NCBI RefSeq assembly: GCF_007923295.1
Contig: NZ_VOIR01000016.1
Span: 154,164-218,163 of the forward strand
Length of the DNA: 64,000 bases
Direction: 5' to 3'
Origin: Agrococcus sediminis
GTDB lineage: Bacteria; Actinomycetota; Actinomycetes; Actinomycetales; Microbacteriaceae
In this document: positions 25,317 to 33,712 of the stretch, piece after piece
How positions within the stretch are numbered: position 1 is the stretch's first letter
How the letters are laid out: each line of letters begins with the position of its first letter
The notes under the pieces: generated by a model
Told to the model about the DNA's origin: nothing
Seen by the model: the letters and a program-made list of their open reading frames with translations, nothing else
Database searches by the model: none
Translations under genes and position numbers: made by a program

Positions 25317-26690
25317 ATGGGTGTCTGCGATGTGCCGATCATCTCGTCCGTCTGCGATGTGGCCGGCGAGGCGGCCGCGACGGTCGTGGCGGCCCCGTTC
25401 GACTGGCTCGCCCAGGCGATGGGCGGCGCGGCCGGCTGGCTGATCGAGGCGATGTGGACGGTGTTCGACACGACCACCCTGGTCGATGTCACCTCGCCCG
25501 GGTTCACCAGCGTCTACAACCTGATCTTCGGCATCGGCGTGTTTCTGGTGCTGATCTTCTTCTGCCTGCAACTGATCACGGGGCTGGTCCGCCGCGACCC
25601 GACCGCCCTGTCCCGGGCGGCGCGCGGCGCGGCGAAATCGGTGCTCGGTGCGTTCGTCGTGGTCACGCTGACCGCGCTCGCGCTGGAAATCGTGGACCAG
25701 CTCTGCATCGGCATCATCCAGGCGTCCGGGGAGACCACCGGGACGATGGGCGACAAGATCATCCTGCTCGCCGCCGGCCTGACCGGCATCAACATCGCCG
25801 CTCCCGGTGTCGGGGCGATCGTCACGATCTTCCTGGCTGGGCTGATGATCGCCGCGGTCTTCATCGTCTGGTTCTCGTTGTTGATCCGTAAGGCGTTGCT
25901 GCTGGTGGCCGTGGTGCTGGCGCCGATCGCGTTCGCCGGTGCGTCCTGGGATGCCACCAAAGGATGGATCGGCAAGTGGGCGGCGTTCGTGATCGCGCTC
26001 ATCATCAGCAAGCTGGTGCTCGTCGTGATCTTCCTGCTGGCGATCACCCAGATCGCCACCCCGATCGAGGCGGACATCGCCGCGGTCACCGAGCCGATCA
26101 CCGGCATCGTCCTCATGGGGATCGCGGCCTTCGCCCCGTACATGGTGTACCGGTTCGTGTCGTTCATCGGGTTCGACCTCTACCAGCAGATGGGCACCGA
26201 GCAGGAGGCCAAAAATGCCCTCAACCGGCCCCTGCCGGTGCCGTCCAAGCCCCAGGGCGGCAGCGAGCCGAAGAAGGTTCTCGATGACCCCCAGGGCGGT
26301 GCCCCGCAGGGCGGGCCTGGCGGCGGACCGGGCGGCTCGCCGCCGCGCACCCCGGCGCCAGCCGCTGGCGGTGGCGGCGGCGCAGGCGCGGCCGGGACAG
26401 GAGCGGGCGCCGGGGCAGGCGCGGGTGCGGGGGCCGGGGCGGGGGCTGCTGCGGCGGGTCCCGCGGCCGCGGTCGTCGTCGGTGCGCAGGTCGCCAGGGG
26501 AGCCGCCGAAGCCGGCCCGAAGGCAGGCAAGGCGGTCGCGGGCCAGGCAGAGACCGCCGCGAGCGGCGCCGGGGGCCAGGGCGGTGGTGGTGGCGCTGCG
26601 CCGTCGAAGACGCCTCCGCCACCCTCCGCGCCCCAGCCGCGCACGCCCGCACCGTCCAAGCCGGCGCCGCCGCGCACCGGGAAGGAGTGA
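25317..26690 (+). CDS. TrbL/VirB6-like conjugal transfer channel protein
   Basis: The 457-residue protein has an N-terminal amphipathic part and about six to seven membrane helices between 60 and 285, including IFGIGVFLVLIFFCLQLITG and VTIFLAGLMIAAVFIVWFSL. This is the TrbL/VirB6 pattern. From about 300 to 457 it turns into a disordered tail rich in Pro, Gly and Ala, including a long Gly-Ala run. It would form the inner-membrane part of the DNA channel. A GTG at 25314 is an alternative start. It overlaps nothing; the SCO6880-family gene begins four bases after its stop. Confidence 0.85.
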   Translation: MGVCDVPIISSVCDVAGEAAATVVAAPFDWLAQAMGGAAGWLIEAMWTVFDTTTLVDVTSPGFTSVYNLIFGIGVFLVLIFFCLQLITGLVRRDPTALSRAARGAAKSVLGAFVVVTLTALALEIVDQLCIGIIQASGETTGTMGDKIILLAAGLTGINIAAPGVGAIVTIFLAGLMIAAVFIVWFSLLIRKALLLVAVVLAPIAFAGASWDATKGWIGKWAAFVIALIISKLVLVVIFLLAITQIATPIEADIAAVTEPITGIVLMGIAAFAPYMVYRFVSFIGFDLYQQMGTEQEAKNALNRPLPVPSKPQGGSEPKKVLDDPQGGAPQGGPGGGPGGSPPRTPAPAAGGGGGAGAAGTGAGAGAGAGAGAGAGAAAAGPAAAVVVGAQVARGAAEAGPKAGKAVAGQAETAASGAGGQGGGGGAAPSKTPPPPSAPQPRTPAPSKPAPPRTGKE

Positions 26691-26693
26691 CGC

Positions 26694-28157
26694 ATGTCCA
26701 CGGAACGGAAGGCGCCCGGGAGCAGGCTGACCCCGGTGAAGTTCTCCCGCCTCACCCGGCGAGGGGTGTTGCTGGGCCTGTCGGTCTCCCAGCTCGTCGC
26801 CGCCGGCGTCGGCGGGCTGACGCTGCTGGCGGCGTTCTACGCCGGCGCGGGGATGCTGCTGGCCTACACCGCCCCGATCTGGGTGCTCGCCGCGGTGCTG
26901 ACCTGGGTGCCCATCGCCGGGCGGCCGATGGTCGAATGGCTCCCTGTCGTGTGCTGGTGGCTGTGGCGGACCACCGGCGGGCAACTGCTGTATCGGCGGC
27001 GGATCGTCACCCCGCGCCCGGCAGGCAATCTCGCGCTGCCCGGCGACATGGCCCGGCTGCGGGAGCATCTGGACCCCGAGACCGGCGCGTGCATGATCCA
27101 CGACCCCCGCCAGGGCAGGCTCACCGTGGTCTGCGAGGTCACCCATCCCGCGTTCGTGCTGCTCGATCCCGGCGAGCAGGAACGCCGGGTCACCTCCTGG
27201 GGGCGGGTGCTCGCCACGGTGTGCCGGTCGGGGCGGATCGCGACGCTGCAAGTGCTCGAACGCACCCTGCCGGACTCCGGGACCGGGCTCGCCGAATGGT
27301 GGGCCGAGCACGGCACCGCCGACGACTCCTGGGCCGCGACCACCTACGCCGAACTGATCGAGCGGGCCGGTCCCGCCGGGGAACGGCACGCCACCACGAT
27401 CAGCCTGAGCCTGGATATGAAGACCAGCGCCCGGCAGATCAGGACCGCCGGCGGCGGCATCCGCGGCGGCGCCGCGGTGCTCCGCCAGGAGATGGCGACC
27501 CTGACCGCCGCGCTCCGGTCGGCGGACCTGACCGCGGTCGGGTGGCTCGGCCCCGGCCAGGTCGCCGTGATCCTGCGCTCGGCCTACGACCCGGCCGTGG
27601 CCGCGACGCTGGAACGGCACGGACGGCTCGGCCAAGACCTCGCCACCGCCGGGCCGGTCGCGGTCACCGAGACCTGGGGAACCCTGCGCACCGACTCCGC
27701 CTGGCATGCAGTCCTGTGGGTATCGGAGTGGCCGCGATCAATGGTCTATCCGGGGTTCCTCGCTCCGGTGCTGCTGTCCACCGGCATCCAACGGTCGGTG
27801 TCGCTGATCTACACCCCGATGCGCTCCGACCAGGCGGCGCGCGACATCCGCAAGAAGAAGGTCGAACACATCTCAGACGCCGCTCAGCGCGCGCGGATGG
27901 GGCAGATCGAGGACGCCGCCCAGACCGCCGAGTACCAGGACGTGCTGCAACAGGAAGCCGACCTGACCGCCGGACACGGGGTGCTTCGCGTCTCCGGCCT
28001 CATCAGCGTCTCCGCGCCCACCCTCGACGACCTGGAAGCCGCAACCGCGGCGATCGAGCAGTCCGCGATCCAAGCCTCCTGCGAGACCCGCCGGCTCGTG
28101 GGCCAGCAAGCGGCGGCGTTCACCGCGGCGGCGCTGCCGCTGTGCCGCACGGTGTGA
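26694..28157 (+). CDS. SCO6880-family conjugation protein (PrgI-like plus VirB4-N-like)
   Basis: The 487-residue protein has two membrane helices near the N-terminus (about 28-75, including GVLLGLSVSQLVAAGVGGLT and LLAYTAPIWVLAAVLTWVP), followed by a soluble region resembling the non-catalytic N-terminal half of VirB4 proteins. There is no Walker A motif. In actinobacterial elements such proteins precede the ATPase half encoded separately, as here, where the VirB4-like ATPase gene follows two genes downstream. It likely anchors the ATPase to the channel. Confidence 0.8.
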   Translation: MSTERKAPGSRLTPVKFSRLTRRGVLLGLSVSQLVAAGVGGLTLLAAFYAGAGMLLAYTAPIWVLAAVLTWVPIAGRPMVEWLPVVCWWLWRTTGGQLLYRRRIVTPRPAGNLALPGDMARLREHLDPETGACMIHDPRQGRLTVVCEVTHPAFVLLDPGEQERRVTSWGRVLATVCRSGRIATLQVLERTLPDSGTGLAEWWAEHGTADDSWAATTYAELIERAGPAGERHATTISLSLDMKTSARQIRTAGGGIRGGAAVLRQEMATLTAALRSADLTAVGWLGPGQVAVILRSAYDPAVAATLERHGRLGQDLATAGPVAVTETWGTLRTDSAWHAVLWVSEWPRSMVYPGFLAPVLLSTGIQRSVSLIYTPMRSDQAARDIRKKKVEHISDAAQRARMGQIEDAAQTAEYQDVLQQEADLTAGHGVLRVSGLISVSAPTLDDLEAATAAIEQSAIQASCETRRLVGQQAAAFTAAALPLCRTV

Positions 28158-28163
28158 CCTCGG

Positions 28164-28183
28164 GGCTCACCTGACCGGCATCG
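28164..28183 (+). promoter_or_regulatory. CACCT motif before the gene at 28212
   Basis: GGCTCACCTGACCGGCATCG is the recurring intergenic motif of the element. It lies 29 bases before the next start codon, in front of a GGAGG ribosome-binding site. The preceding hairpin is weak here. Confidence 0.4.
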
Positions 28184-28211
28184 AGAGACCCTGCCCAGAT
28201 GGAGGCCCGTG

Positions 28212-29003
28212 ATGCCCACGTTCACCGATCCCGCCCGCGACGCCAATGAGGCGTACGAGGCGTTGCGCGGGCTCGCGCACGCCACCCGCACCGTCGAGGA
28301 CCCGTCCGATACCTACGCGGTGATCGGTGACCTGCTGGGCGGGATGCGCTCGCTCCGGCAAGTCCTGGATCAGCTCGCCACCGTCCACCTGAACCATCAG
28401 CACCAGGTCACCGACGAGGCCCGCGACCTGGCCGGCGGGGCGGTCGAGGCGCTGTCCGCGGCCGACGAGCTGCACCAGGCCGGCACGCTCATCGACCAGG
28501 CCCACGACCGGCTCAACGCCGCGATGGGCCACTCCGGCCGGATCGTCTGGAACCCACCGACGCAACTCGTTGATCGTTGGGTGGGGGTCGTGTTCCTGCA
28601 TGGCGAGGACGCCGACCAGGTGCTCGACCTCATCGACCGTGACGGTGTCGAGGCGGGGATCGAGCATCTGTCCGGCTGGGACTACGGCGACGAGACCACC
28701 GGCGCCGCCTTGGAGAACGGTGACGTTCACGACGACGCCCCTGTCTATGCCGGGGACCGGCAGGCTGAGACCGGCGCCTACGCGATGACCTACAACCCGA
28801 AGGCCGGGCACGTTGCCCTCTACCGGCGGTACCTGATCCCCGCCGATGACGCGATCGACCCGCCCGCCGACACCCCCGTCCCACCTCCGGACCGCGAGAC
28901 CGGGCGCGACGCGGCGAGACGGCGCAGCGGAGTCCGGGACGGCGGCTGGTTCGAGCATCCCGGTGTCGCCGCCGTCAAGCAGGCCCGGGGGCTCTCGTGG
29001 TGA
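28212..29003 (+). CDS. Conserved ICE protein of unknown function (263 residues)
   Basis: The protein is soluble. Residues 1-110 are helical and resemble a small four-helix unit (ANEAYEALRGLAHATRTVED, DLLGGMRSLRQVLDQLATVH, VEALSAADELHQAGTLIDQ). Residues about 125-215 form a mixed part containing WVGVVFLHGEDADQVLDLID. The C-terminus is a charged tail with GWFEHPGVAAVKQARGLSW. The short peptide-like C-terminal end is conserved in my recollection of related elements and could be a partner-binding hook. GGAGG precedes the ATG. It overlaps the VirB4-like gene by seven bases. Confidence 0.6.
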   Translation: MPTFTDPARDANEAYEALRGLAHATRTVEDPSDTYAVIGDLLGGMRSLRQVLDQLATVHLNHQHQVTDEARDLAGGAVEALSAADELHQAGTLIDQAHDRLNAAMGHSGRIVWNPPTQLVDRWVGVVFLHGEDADQVLDLIDRDGVEAGIEHLSGWDYGDETTGAALENGDVHDDAPVYAGDRQAETGAYAMTYNPKAGHVALYRRYLIPADDAIDPPADTPVPPPDRETGRDAARRRSGVRDGGWFEHPGVAAVKQARGLSW

Positions 29004-30499
29004 GCCGGGACGAGAAGCTGCACACCGCCGTCCTCGTCGCACCGTCCTCTGAGCGGCGGCGGCTGCGTAAGCAGCGGCGACAGGCCGCCGCCCGGCTCGT
29101 CGCCGAGCAACGGCAGGCGGAGAAGGCTACGACCCGCGCGAAGCTGGAGGCTGAGCGCGCCGAACGGCGAGCCACGGTCTACCTGCCCTCGGCCGGTGAG
29201 CCAGGGCCAGCCGCGCTCCGTGCTCCGGGGAGGTTTCGGCTGCCTCGGCACCAGGACACCAGCGCCGTCCTGGCCGGCCACTACCCGTTCCTGGCCGAAG
29301 CTGGTCTCGGGCCGCAGGGGATGTTCATCGGCCAGGACCTCTACTCCGGGTCGTCGTTCGTCTACGACCCGTGGGTGCTGTACCGGCGGGGCATCATCAC
29401 CGCCCCGAACCTGATCCTGGCCGGGATCGTCGGCTCCGGGAAGTCCTCGCTCGCCAAGAGCCTCTACACCCGGTCGCTGCCGTTCGGCTACCGCGTGTAC
29501 GTTCCCGGCGACCCCAAAGGAGAGCACACCGGCGTCGCCGAAGCGGTCGGCGGGAAAGCGATCATCCTCGGGCACGGGATGGGCAACAGGCTCAACCCGC
29601 TCGATGAGGGCTACCGTCCCGGCGGCCTCTCTGATCAGGAGTGGGCGACCACGCTGGCTGCGCGGCGCCGGGACCTGCTGGGCGCGCTCACCGAGACCGT
29701 CCTTGCTCGAACGCTCGCGCCGCTAGAACACACCGCGATCGACACCGCCCTGGCCGGCGCGGTACGCGATGCCGAGGTGCCGATTCTGCCGATGGTGGTC
29801 GACCGGCTGCTGCGCCCCGATCCCGCCGACGATCCAGACGGCCGCCTTGCTGAAGACGGCCGTCAAGTGGGGCACGCGCTGCGACGGCTCGTCGCCGGTG
29901 ACCTGGCCGGGCTGTTCGACGGCCCGTCGACGGTGAGGTTCGACCCGACGCTGCCGATGGTCAGCCTGGACCTGTCCCGCGTCACCGAGAACTCCACCTT
30001 GATCTCGGTGCTGATGACGTGCTCGTCGGCGTGGATGGAAGCCGCCCTGCTCGATCCGAACGGCGGCCGACGCTGGGTCATCTACGACGAGGCGTGGCGG
30101 CTGATGTCGCACCCGGCGCTGCTGCGCCGGATGGACGCGCACTGGCGGCTCGCCCGCCACTACGGCCTGGCGAACCTGCTTGTGTTCCACAAGCTCACCG
30201 ACCTGGAGAACGTCGGTGACCTCGGCTCAGCGAACCGTGCCCTGGCGAACTCGCTGCTGGCGAACGCGGAGACCAGGATCGTCTACCGGCAAGAGACCGA
30301 CCAGCTCGGCCCCACGGCCACCGCGCTCGGGCTCACCGGCACCGAGCAACGCCTCCTGCCGGGACTGGGCACCGGGCAAGGGCTCTGGCGGATCAAGGAC
30401 CGCAGCTTCGTCGTCCAGCACCAGCTCCACCCCGCCGAACTGGCCGCGTTCGACACCACCGCCCGCATGACCGGCTCCCCGCAGGGTCACGAATCCTGA
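28997..30499 (+). CDS. VirB4-like conjugation ATPase
   Basis: The 500-residue protein has a basic coiled N-terminus (20-55), a Walker A motif in LAGIVGSGKSSLAKSL (about 140-155), PGDPKGEHTGVAEA, and Walker B in RRWVIYDEAWRLM. It corresponds to the ATPase half of VirB4/TraC, with the N-terminal half supplied by the SCO6880-family protein. It energises assembly of the channel and substrate transfer. It starts at GTG 28997 (a second GTG is next), overlapping the preceding gene by seven bases. Confidence 0.9.
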   Translation: MVSRDEKLHTAVLVAPSSERRRLRKQRRQAAARLVAEQRQAEKATTRAKLEAERAERRATVYLPSAGEPGPAALRAPGRFRLPRHQDTSAVLAGHYPFLAEAGLGPQGMFIGQDLYSGSSFVYDPWVLYRRGIITAPNLILAGIVGSGKSSLAKSLYTRSLPFGYRVYVPGDPKGEHTGVAEAVGGKAIILGHGMGNRLNPLDEGYRPGGLSDQEWATTLAARRRDLLGALTETVLARTLAPLEHTAIDTALAGAVRDAEVPILPMVVDRLLRPDPADDPDGRLAEDGRQVGHALRRLVAGDLAGLFDGPSTVRFDPTLPMVSLDLSRVTENSTLISVLMTCSSAWMEAALLDPNGGRRWVIYDEAWRLMSHPALLRRMDAHWRLARHYGLANLLVFHKLTDLENVGDLGSANRALANSLLANAETRIVYRQETDQLGPTATALGLTGTEQRLLPGLGTGQGLWRIKDRSFVVQHQLHPAELAAFDTTARMTGSPQGHES

Positions 30500-30502
30500 A
30501 CG

Positions 30503-30542
30503 AGCGGCGGCAGTCCGCTGCTGGCCCACCTCGCCGCTATGA
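30503..30542 (+). promoter_or_regulatory. Hairpin and CACCT motif at the start of the gene at 30539
   Basis: AGCGGCGG (30504-30511) and CCGCTGCT (30515-30522) can pair, with one G-T or mismatch, and are followed by GGCCCACCTCGCCGCTATGA (30523-30542), whose ATG is the start codon of the next gene. This matches the arrangement at 22261-22280 almost base for base. Confidence 0.45.
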
Positions 30543-31051
30543 GGAGAGTCGAGCCCGAGTCCGTTCCGGTGTCCATTCCGCTTGTCGTGCTCGACGTGCG
30601 CGAGGACGGCACCGTGGCTGTCACTGTCGACGGGAGCCCACTGCACCCGGACCCTTTCGCGCCGCCGTGGCGGCGATCCTCGTTCGGGCAGATCATCGAC
30701 CGCGCCACGGATGACCGGACGACTCCGGCGCGGGTCGAGGTCCGGGAGGCGGACGGGACGACCTTCACCGACATCATCGCGGCCCAACGTCGCCGAGCAC
30801 CCCAGCCGCCGCCGGAGTCTGAGGAACCGACATCGCGGCCGGTGTTCCACGCCGTCGAAGGCGACGGGTTCGTTCCCGGTGAGGACGTGGCGGTCGCCGT
30901 CGTCACTGGGCACACCGACGCGTCCGGTACCGGCACGGCCCGCGCTCTCATCGACCCCGCCCGGCTCGCGCCGGACGCTGCGGGCGGCGTCGTGGAGGTG
31001 GTGCTGTTCGGCCGTATCTCCGGCCTCACGATCTTCCGGCGGCTGCCATGA
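30539..31051 (+). CDS. Conserved ICE protein of unknown function (170 residues)
   Basis: The soluble protein has two beta-rich halves: VPLVVLDVREDGTVAVTVDG-like repeats at 12-35, and VAVAVVTGHTDASGTGTARALI with VVEVVLFGRISGLTIFRRLP at the C-terminus, joined by a Pro/Glu-rich linker (80-100). I recognise no family. It lies between the VirB4-like and VirD4-like genes, overlapping the latter by four bases, so it may serve the coupling step. It has no obvious ribosome-binding site. Confidence 0.6.
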   Translation: MRRVEPESVPVSIPLVVLDVREDGTVAVTVDGSPLHPDPFAPPWRRSSFGQIIDRATDDRTTPARVEVREADGTTFTDIIAAQRRRAPQPPPESEEPTSRPVFHAVEGDGFVPGEDVAVAVVTGHTDASGTGTARALIDPARLAPDAAGGVVEVVLFGRISGLTIFRRLP

Positions 31052-32826
31052 GCGGTCAGGGTCGGCAGACCGGTTCGTTCGGTGATGAGCTGACCAACGC
31101 GGCCATGATCGGGCTCGTCGGTCTGTTCGGCGTCGCCCTGGTGCTCCGCGGTGCCGGGTCCGTCGCGGCATTCCTCACCGGCACGAGCCAGCCCGCCGGT
31201 GGTCCCGCCTCCGGGATCGGTGTGCTGTTCGATCCGGGCGATCCCGCTGGCGCCCTGGACGCACCTGACATGAGCCCGGTCGTCTACTGGCTCGTCTCGG
31301 GCCTCCTGCTCGCCGTACTGGTCACCGGCGGCGTGTGGGTCTGGTCGCGGCTGCGCCGTCACACGCACCGTGTCGAGCAGGACCCGCGCCGGATGACGGG
31401 CATCGCCACGCGGCATGAGGTCGCTGCCGCCGCGTCCGAGAAGGCGCTGCTGCGCCGCGCCGGGAACCTCCGCCCGGGCTTGGATGATCCTCGTCCGCAG
31501 GATGTCGGCTACCGGCTCGGTACTTCCAAGGGCGCGAGTGTGTGGGCGTCGGTGGAGGACTCGATCATGGTCATCGGGCCGCCCCGCTCCGGGAAGGGCC
31601 TCCACTTGGTGATCCCCGCGATCCTCGATGCCCCCGGCGCTGTCGTGGTGACCTCGACCAGGCCGGACAATCTGACCGCGACGCTGCGTGCCCGCAGCCG
31701 GGTCGGGCCGGTCGCGATCTTCGACCCGCAACACCTCGCCGAGGGCTTGCCCGCGGGGATGCGGTGGTCACCGATCCGGGGCTGTGAGTCCCCGCAGACC
31801 GCGATGATCCGCGCCACCGGGCTCGCCGCCGGCACCGGCCTCTCATCCGGCGGCGTCGACGGCGGCGGGTTCTGGGAGGGCAAGACCAGGGCCGCGCTGC
31901 AAGCGCTCCTGCACGCCGCCGCGATCGACCATCGGCCACCGGCCGAGCTGTTCCGCTGGACCCTCGACCCGACCGCGGCCGCCGACGCGGTGGCGATCCT
32001 GACCGGCTCTGTCCAGGCGGCGACCGGATGGGCCGAGTCTCTGGAAGCGATGATCGACGCCGACCCCCGCACCCGCGACTCCATCTGGCAAGGCGTGTCC
32101 CTCGCCCTCGGATCGCTCGCCGACCCCAGGGTGCTCGATGCCGTCTCACCCGGCCCCGGCGAGGGCTTCGACCCCGAGCACTTCATCCAGAACAAGGGCA
32201 CCCTGTTCCTGCTGGCCACCGGGTCCGGCGCGGGAGCAAGCGCCGCGCTCGTCGCGGCGCTTGTGGAAGACCTGATCGAGACCGCCCGCCGCCTGGCCGC
32301 ACGCTCACCCGGTGCGCGGCTTGATCCGCCGATGCTGCTCGCGCTGGACGAGATCGCCAACCTCTCGCCCCTGCCGTCGCTGCCGACGCTGATGGCCGAG
32401 GGCGGCGGCTCGGGCATCACGACGATGCCGGTGCTCCAGTCGCTCGCGCAGGCGCGGGATAAGTGGAACGAGCACCAGGCCGGCGCGATCTGGGATGCCT
32501 CGATCGTCAAGGTCATCCTCGGTGGCGCGTCCAACAGCCGCGATTTGCAGGACGTCAGCGCGCTGGTCGGGGAACGCGACGAGTACACCGACTCCGTGAC
32601 GCTGGGTGACCACGGCACCCGCTCCAATCAGCGCTCCGTCCGGCGGGTGCCGATCTTCCCGCCCGACCGCATCCGCCGGCTCCCGTTCGGCACCGGGGTC
32701 GTGCTGCTGCGCTCCGCACCACCGATCGTCACCGACCTGCACCCGTGGCCCCGGCGCCCCGACGCCACCCAGCTCACCTCCGATCGTGCGCAGACAGAGG
32801 CCCTGCTGCGCCGCTCTGACATCTGA
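31048..32826 (+). CDS. VirD4/TraG-type coupling protein
   Basis: The 592-residue protein has two N-terminal membrane helices (about 18-45 and 80-100), a Walker A motif in IGPPRSGKGLHLVIP (176-190), and Walker B in MLLALDEIANLSPLPSLP. GGGSGITTMPVLQSLAQARDKW follows, typical of TraG/VirD4 and its relaxosome-recognition region. It would bring the relaxase-DNA complex to the channel. ATG 31048 overlaps the preceding gene by four bases. Confidence 0.92.
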   Translation: MSGQGRQTGSFGDELTNAAMIGLVGLFGVALVLRGAGSVAAFLTGTSQPAGGPASGIGVLFDPGDPAGALDAPDMSPVVYWLVSGLLLAVLVTGGVWVWSRLRRHTHRVEQDPRRMTGIATRHEVAAAASEKALLRRAGNLRPGLDDPRPQDVGYRLGTSKGASVWASVEDSIMVIGPPRSGKGLHLVIPAILDAPGAVVVTSTRPDNLTATLRARSRVGPVAIFDPQHLAEGLPAGMRWSPIRGCESPQTAMIRATGLAAGTGLSSGGVDGGGFWEGKTRAALQALLHAAAIDHRPPAELFRWTLDPTAAADAVAILTGSVQAATGWAESLEAMIDADPRTRDSIWQGVSLALGSLADPRVLDAVSPGPGEGFDPEHFIQNKGTLFLLATGSGAGASAALVAALVEDLIETARRLAARSPGARLDPPMLLALDEIANLSPLPSLPTLMAEGGGSGITTMPVLQSLAQARDKWNEHQAGAIWDASIVKVILGGASNSRDLQDVSALVGERDEYTDSVTLGDHGTRSNQRSVRRVPIFPPDRIRRLPFGTGVVLLRSAPPIVTDLHPWPRRPDATQLTSDRAQTEALLRRSDI

Positions 32827-32844
32827 GCAGCGCCAGTCGCCTCC

Positions 32845-32864
32845 GCGCCCACCTGCCTGCCACA
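32845..32864 (+). promoter_or_regulatory. CACCT motif before the DUF4913-like gene
   Basis: GCGCCCACCTGCCTGCCACA is a further copy of the element's intergenic motif. It is followed after about 30 bases by CAGGAG and ATG 32913. Confidence 0.35.
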
Positions 32865-32912
32865 GCAAGCCCCGGCATGACCGGGGACCGCGAGAGCAGA
32901 CAGGAGCACACC

Positions 32913-33503
32913 ATGTCCGACGATCCCCGCGACGATGACGCCACCACGGGCGACCTGCCCGGCCCGGACCTGGACGATGACGGCGATGAGGGCTTCGAGG
33001 ACCCTCTGATCGCCGAGCCTCCGCACCCGATCAACTGGAACTTGCTGAACGCCGACGATGCCGAGGTCGAGTGGCTGGAGCTGAACCGGTGGGTGGACTG
33101 GCTGCGGCACACCTACGGTCTGCCCGCCGCGGTGATCCCGCCCGCCTGGTACGCCCACCCGGAGCTGTTGTGGGAGCTGTCCGCGCTGCACCTGCACTGG
33201 CTGTGCGCCTACGACCCCGAGCAGAACGGCTCTGCGCCGCTGGGCTGGCACCGCGACTTCGCCGACGCCCGCCAGCGGCTGCGTGAATGGGTCGCCGCCT
33301 CGGGCACGAAGCTCGACCACGACCGTCCCACCCGGCAGACCGTCTGGCCCGGTGAGGAACCCGCCGACCCGATCGAAGACGTGCCGATCATCGACCGCGA
33401 CGCCGAGTTCGTGGAGTTCGTCATGGCCGACGTGCAGGCTCGCCGCGATGCCGAGGAAGCGTTCTACCGCACCCTCGACCCCGACACCGGTGAACTGTCA
33501 TGA
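32913..33503 (+). CDS. DUF4913-like ICE protein
   Basis: The 196-residue protein has an acidic disordered N-terminus (1-40), then WVDWLRHTYGLPAAVIPPAW, HPELLWELSALHLHWLCAY and WHRDFADARQRLREWV, a Trp-rich pattern that I associate with DUF4913 proteins of actinobacterial elements. Function unknown; it may act near DNA ends or the coupling protein. ATG 32913 is preceded by CAGGAG. It overlaps the excisionase-like gene by four bases. Confidence 0.65.
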   Translation: MSDDPRDDDATTGDLPGPDLDDDGDEGFEDPLIAEPPHPINWNLLNADDAEVEWLELNRWVDWLRHTYGLPAAVIPPAWYAHPELLWELSALHLHWLCAYDPEQNGSAPLGWHRDFADARQRLREWVAASGTKLDHDRPTRQTVWPGEEPADPIEDVPIIDRDAEFVEFVMADVQARRDAEEAFYRTLDPDTGELS

Positions 33504-33712
33504 GCGACGACGGAACGCTCGTGGTGTCGCCGCTTATGCACAGCCGTGAGGTCGCGGCGTACTTGAAGGTCTCGGAGTCGACCCTGTCGCGGTGGCGGTC
33601 CGCGGGCATGGGGCCGCCGTTCCTGCGCCTCGGCGGGATCGCCCGGTACCGGCTCGATGCGGTGGACCGTTGGCTGGGCGATCTGGAACACGACCATGCC
33701 CCGGAGAGCTAA
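33500..33712 (+). CDS. Excisionase-like helix-turn-helix protein
   Basis: A 70-residue protein with a single winged-helix of the MerR/HTH_17 type: LMHSREVAAYLKVSESTLSRW (12-32) and GGIARYRLDAVDRWL. Such proteins bend DNA at att sites as Xis factors. It overlaps the integrase gene by 17 bases, the usual xis-int arrangement, so the two are translated together. Confidence 0.82.
   Translation: MSDDGTLVVSPLMHSREVAAYLKVSESTLSRWRSAGMGPPFLRLGGIARYRLDAVDRWLGDLEHDHAPES

Noticed and set aside
24975..27707. A 910-codon minus-strand open frame across the transfer genes
   Set aside because: Its product is compositionally biased (Asp, Arg, Gly, His) with no domain, and it runs antisense to membrane proteins with clear family matches.
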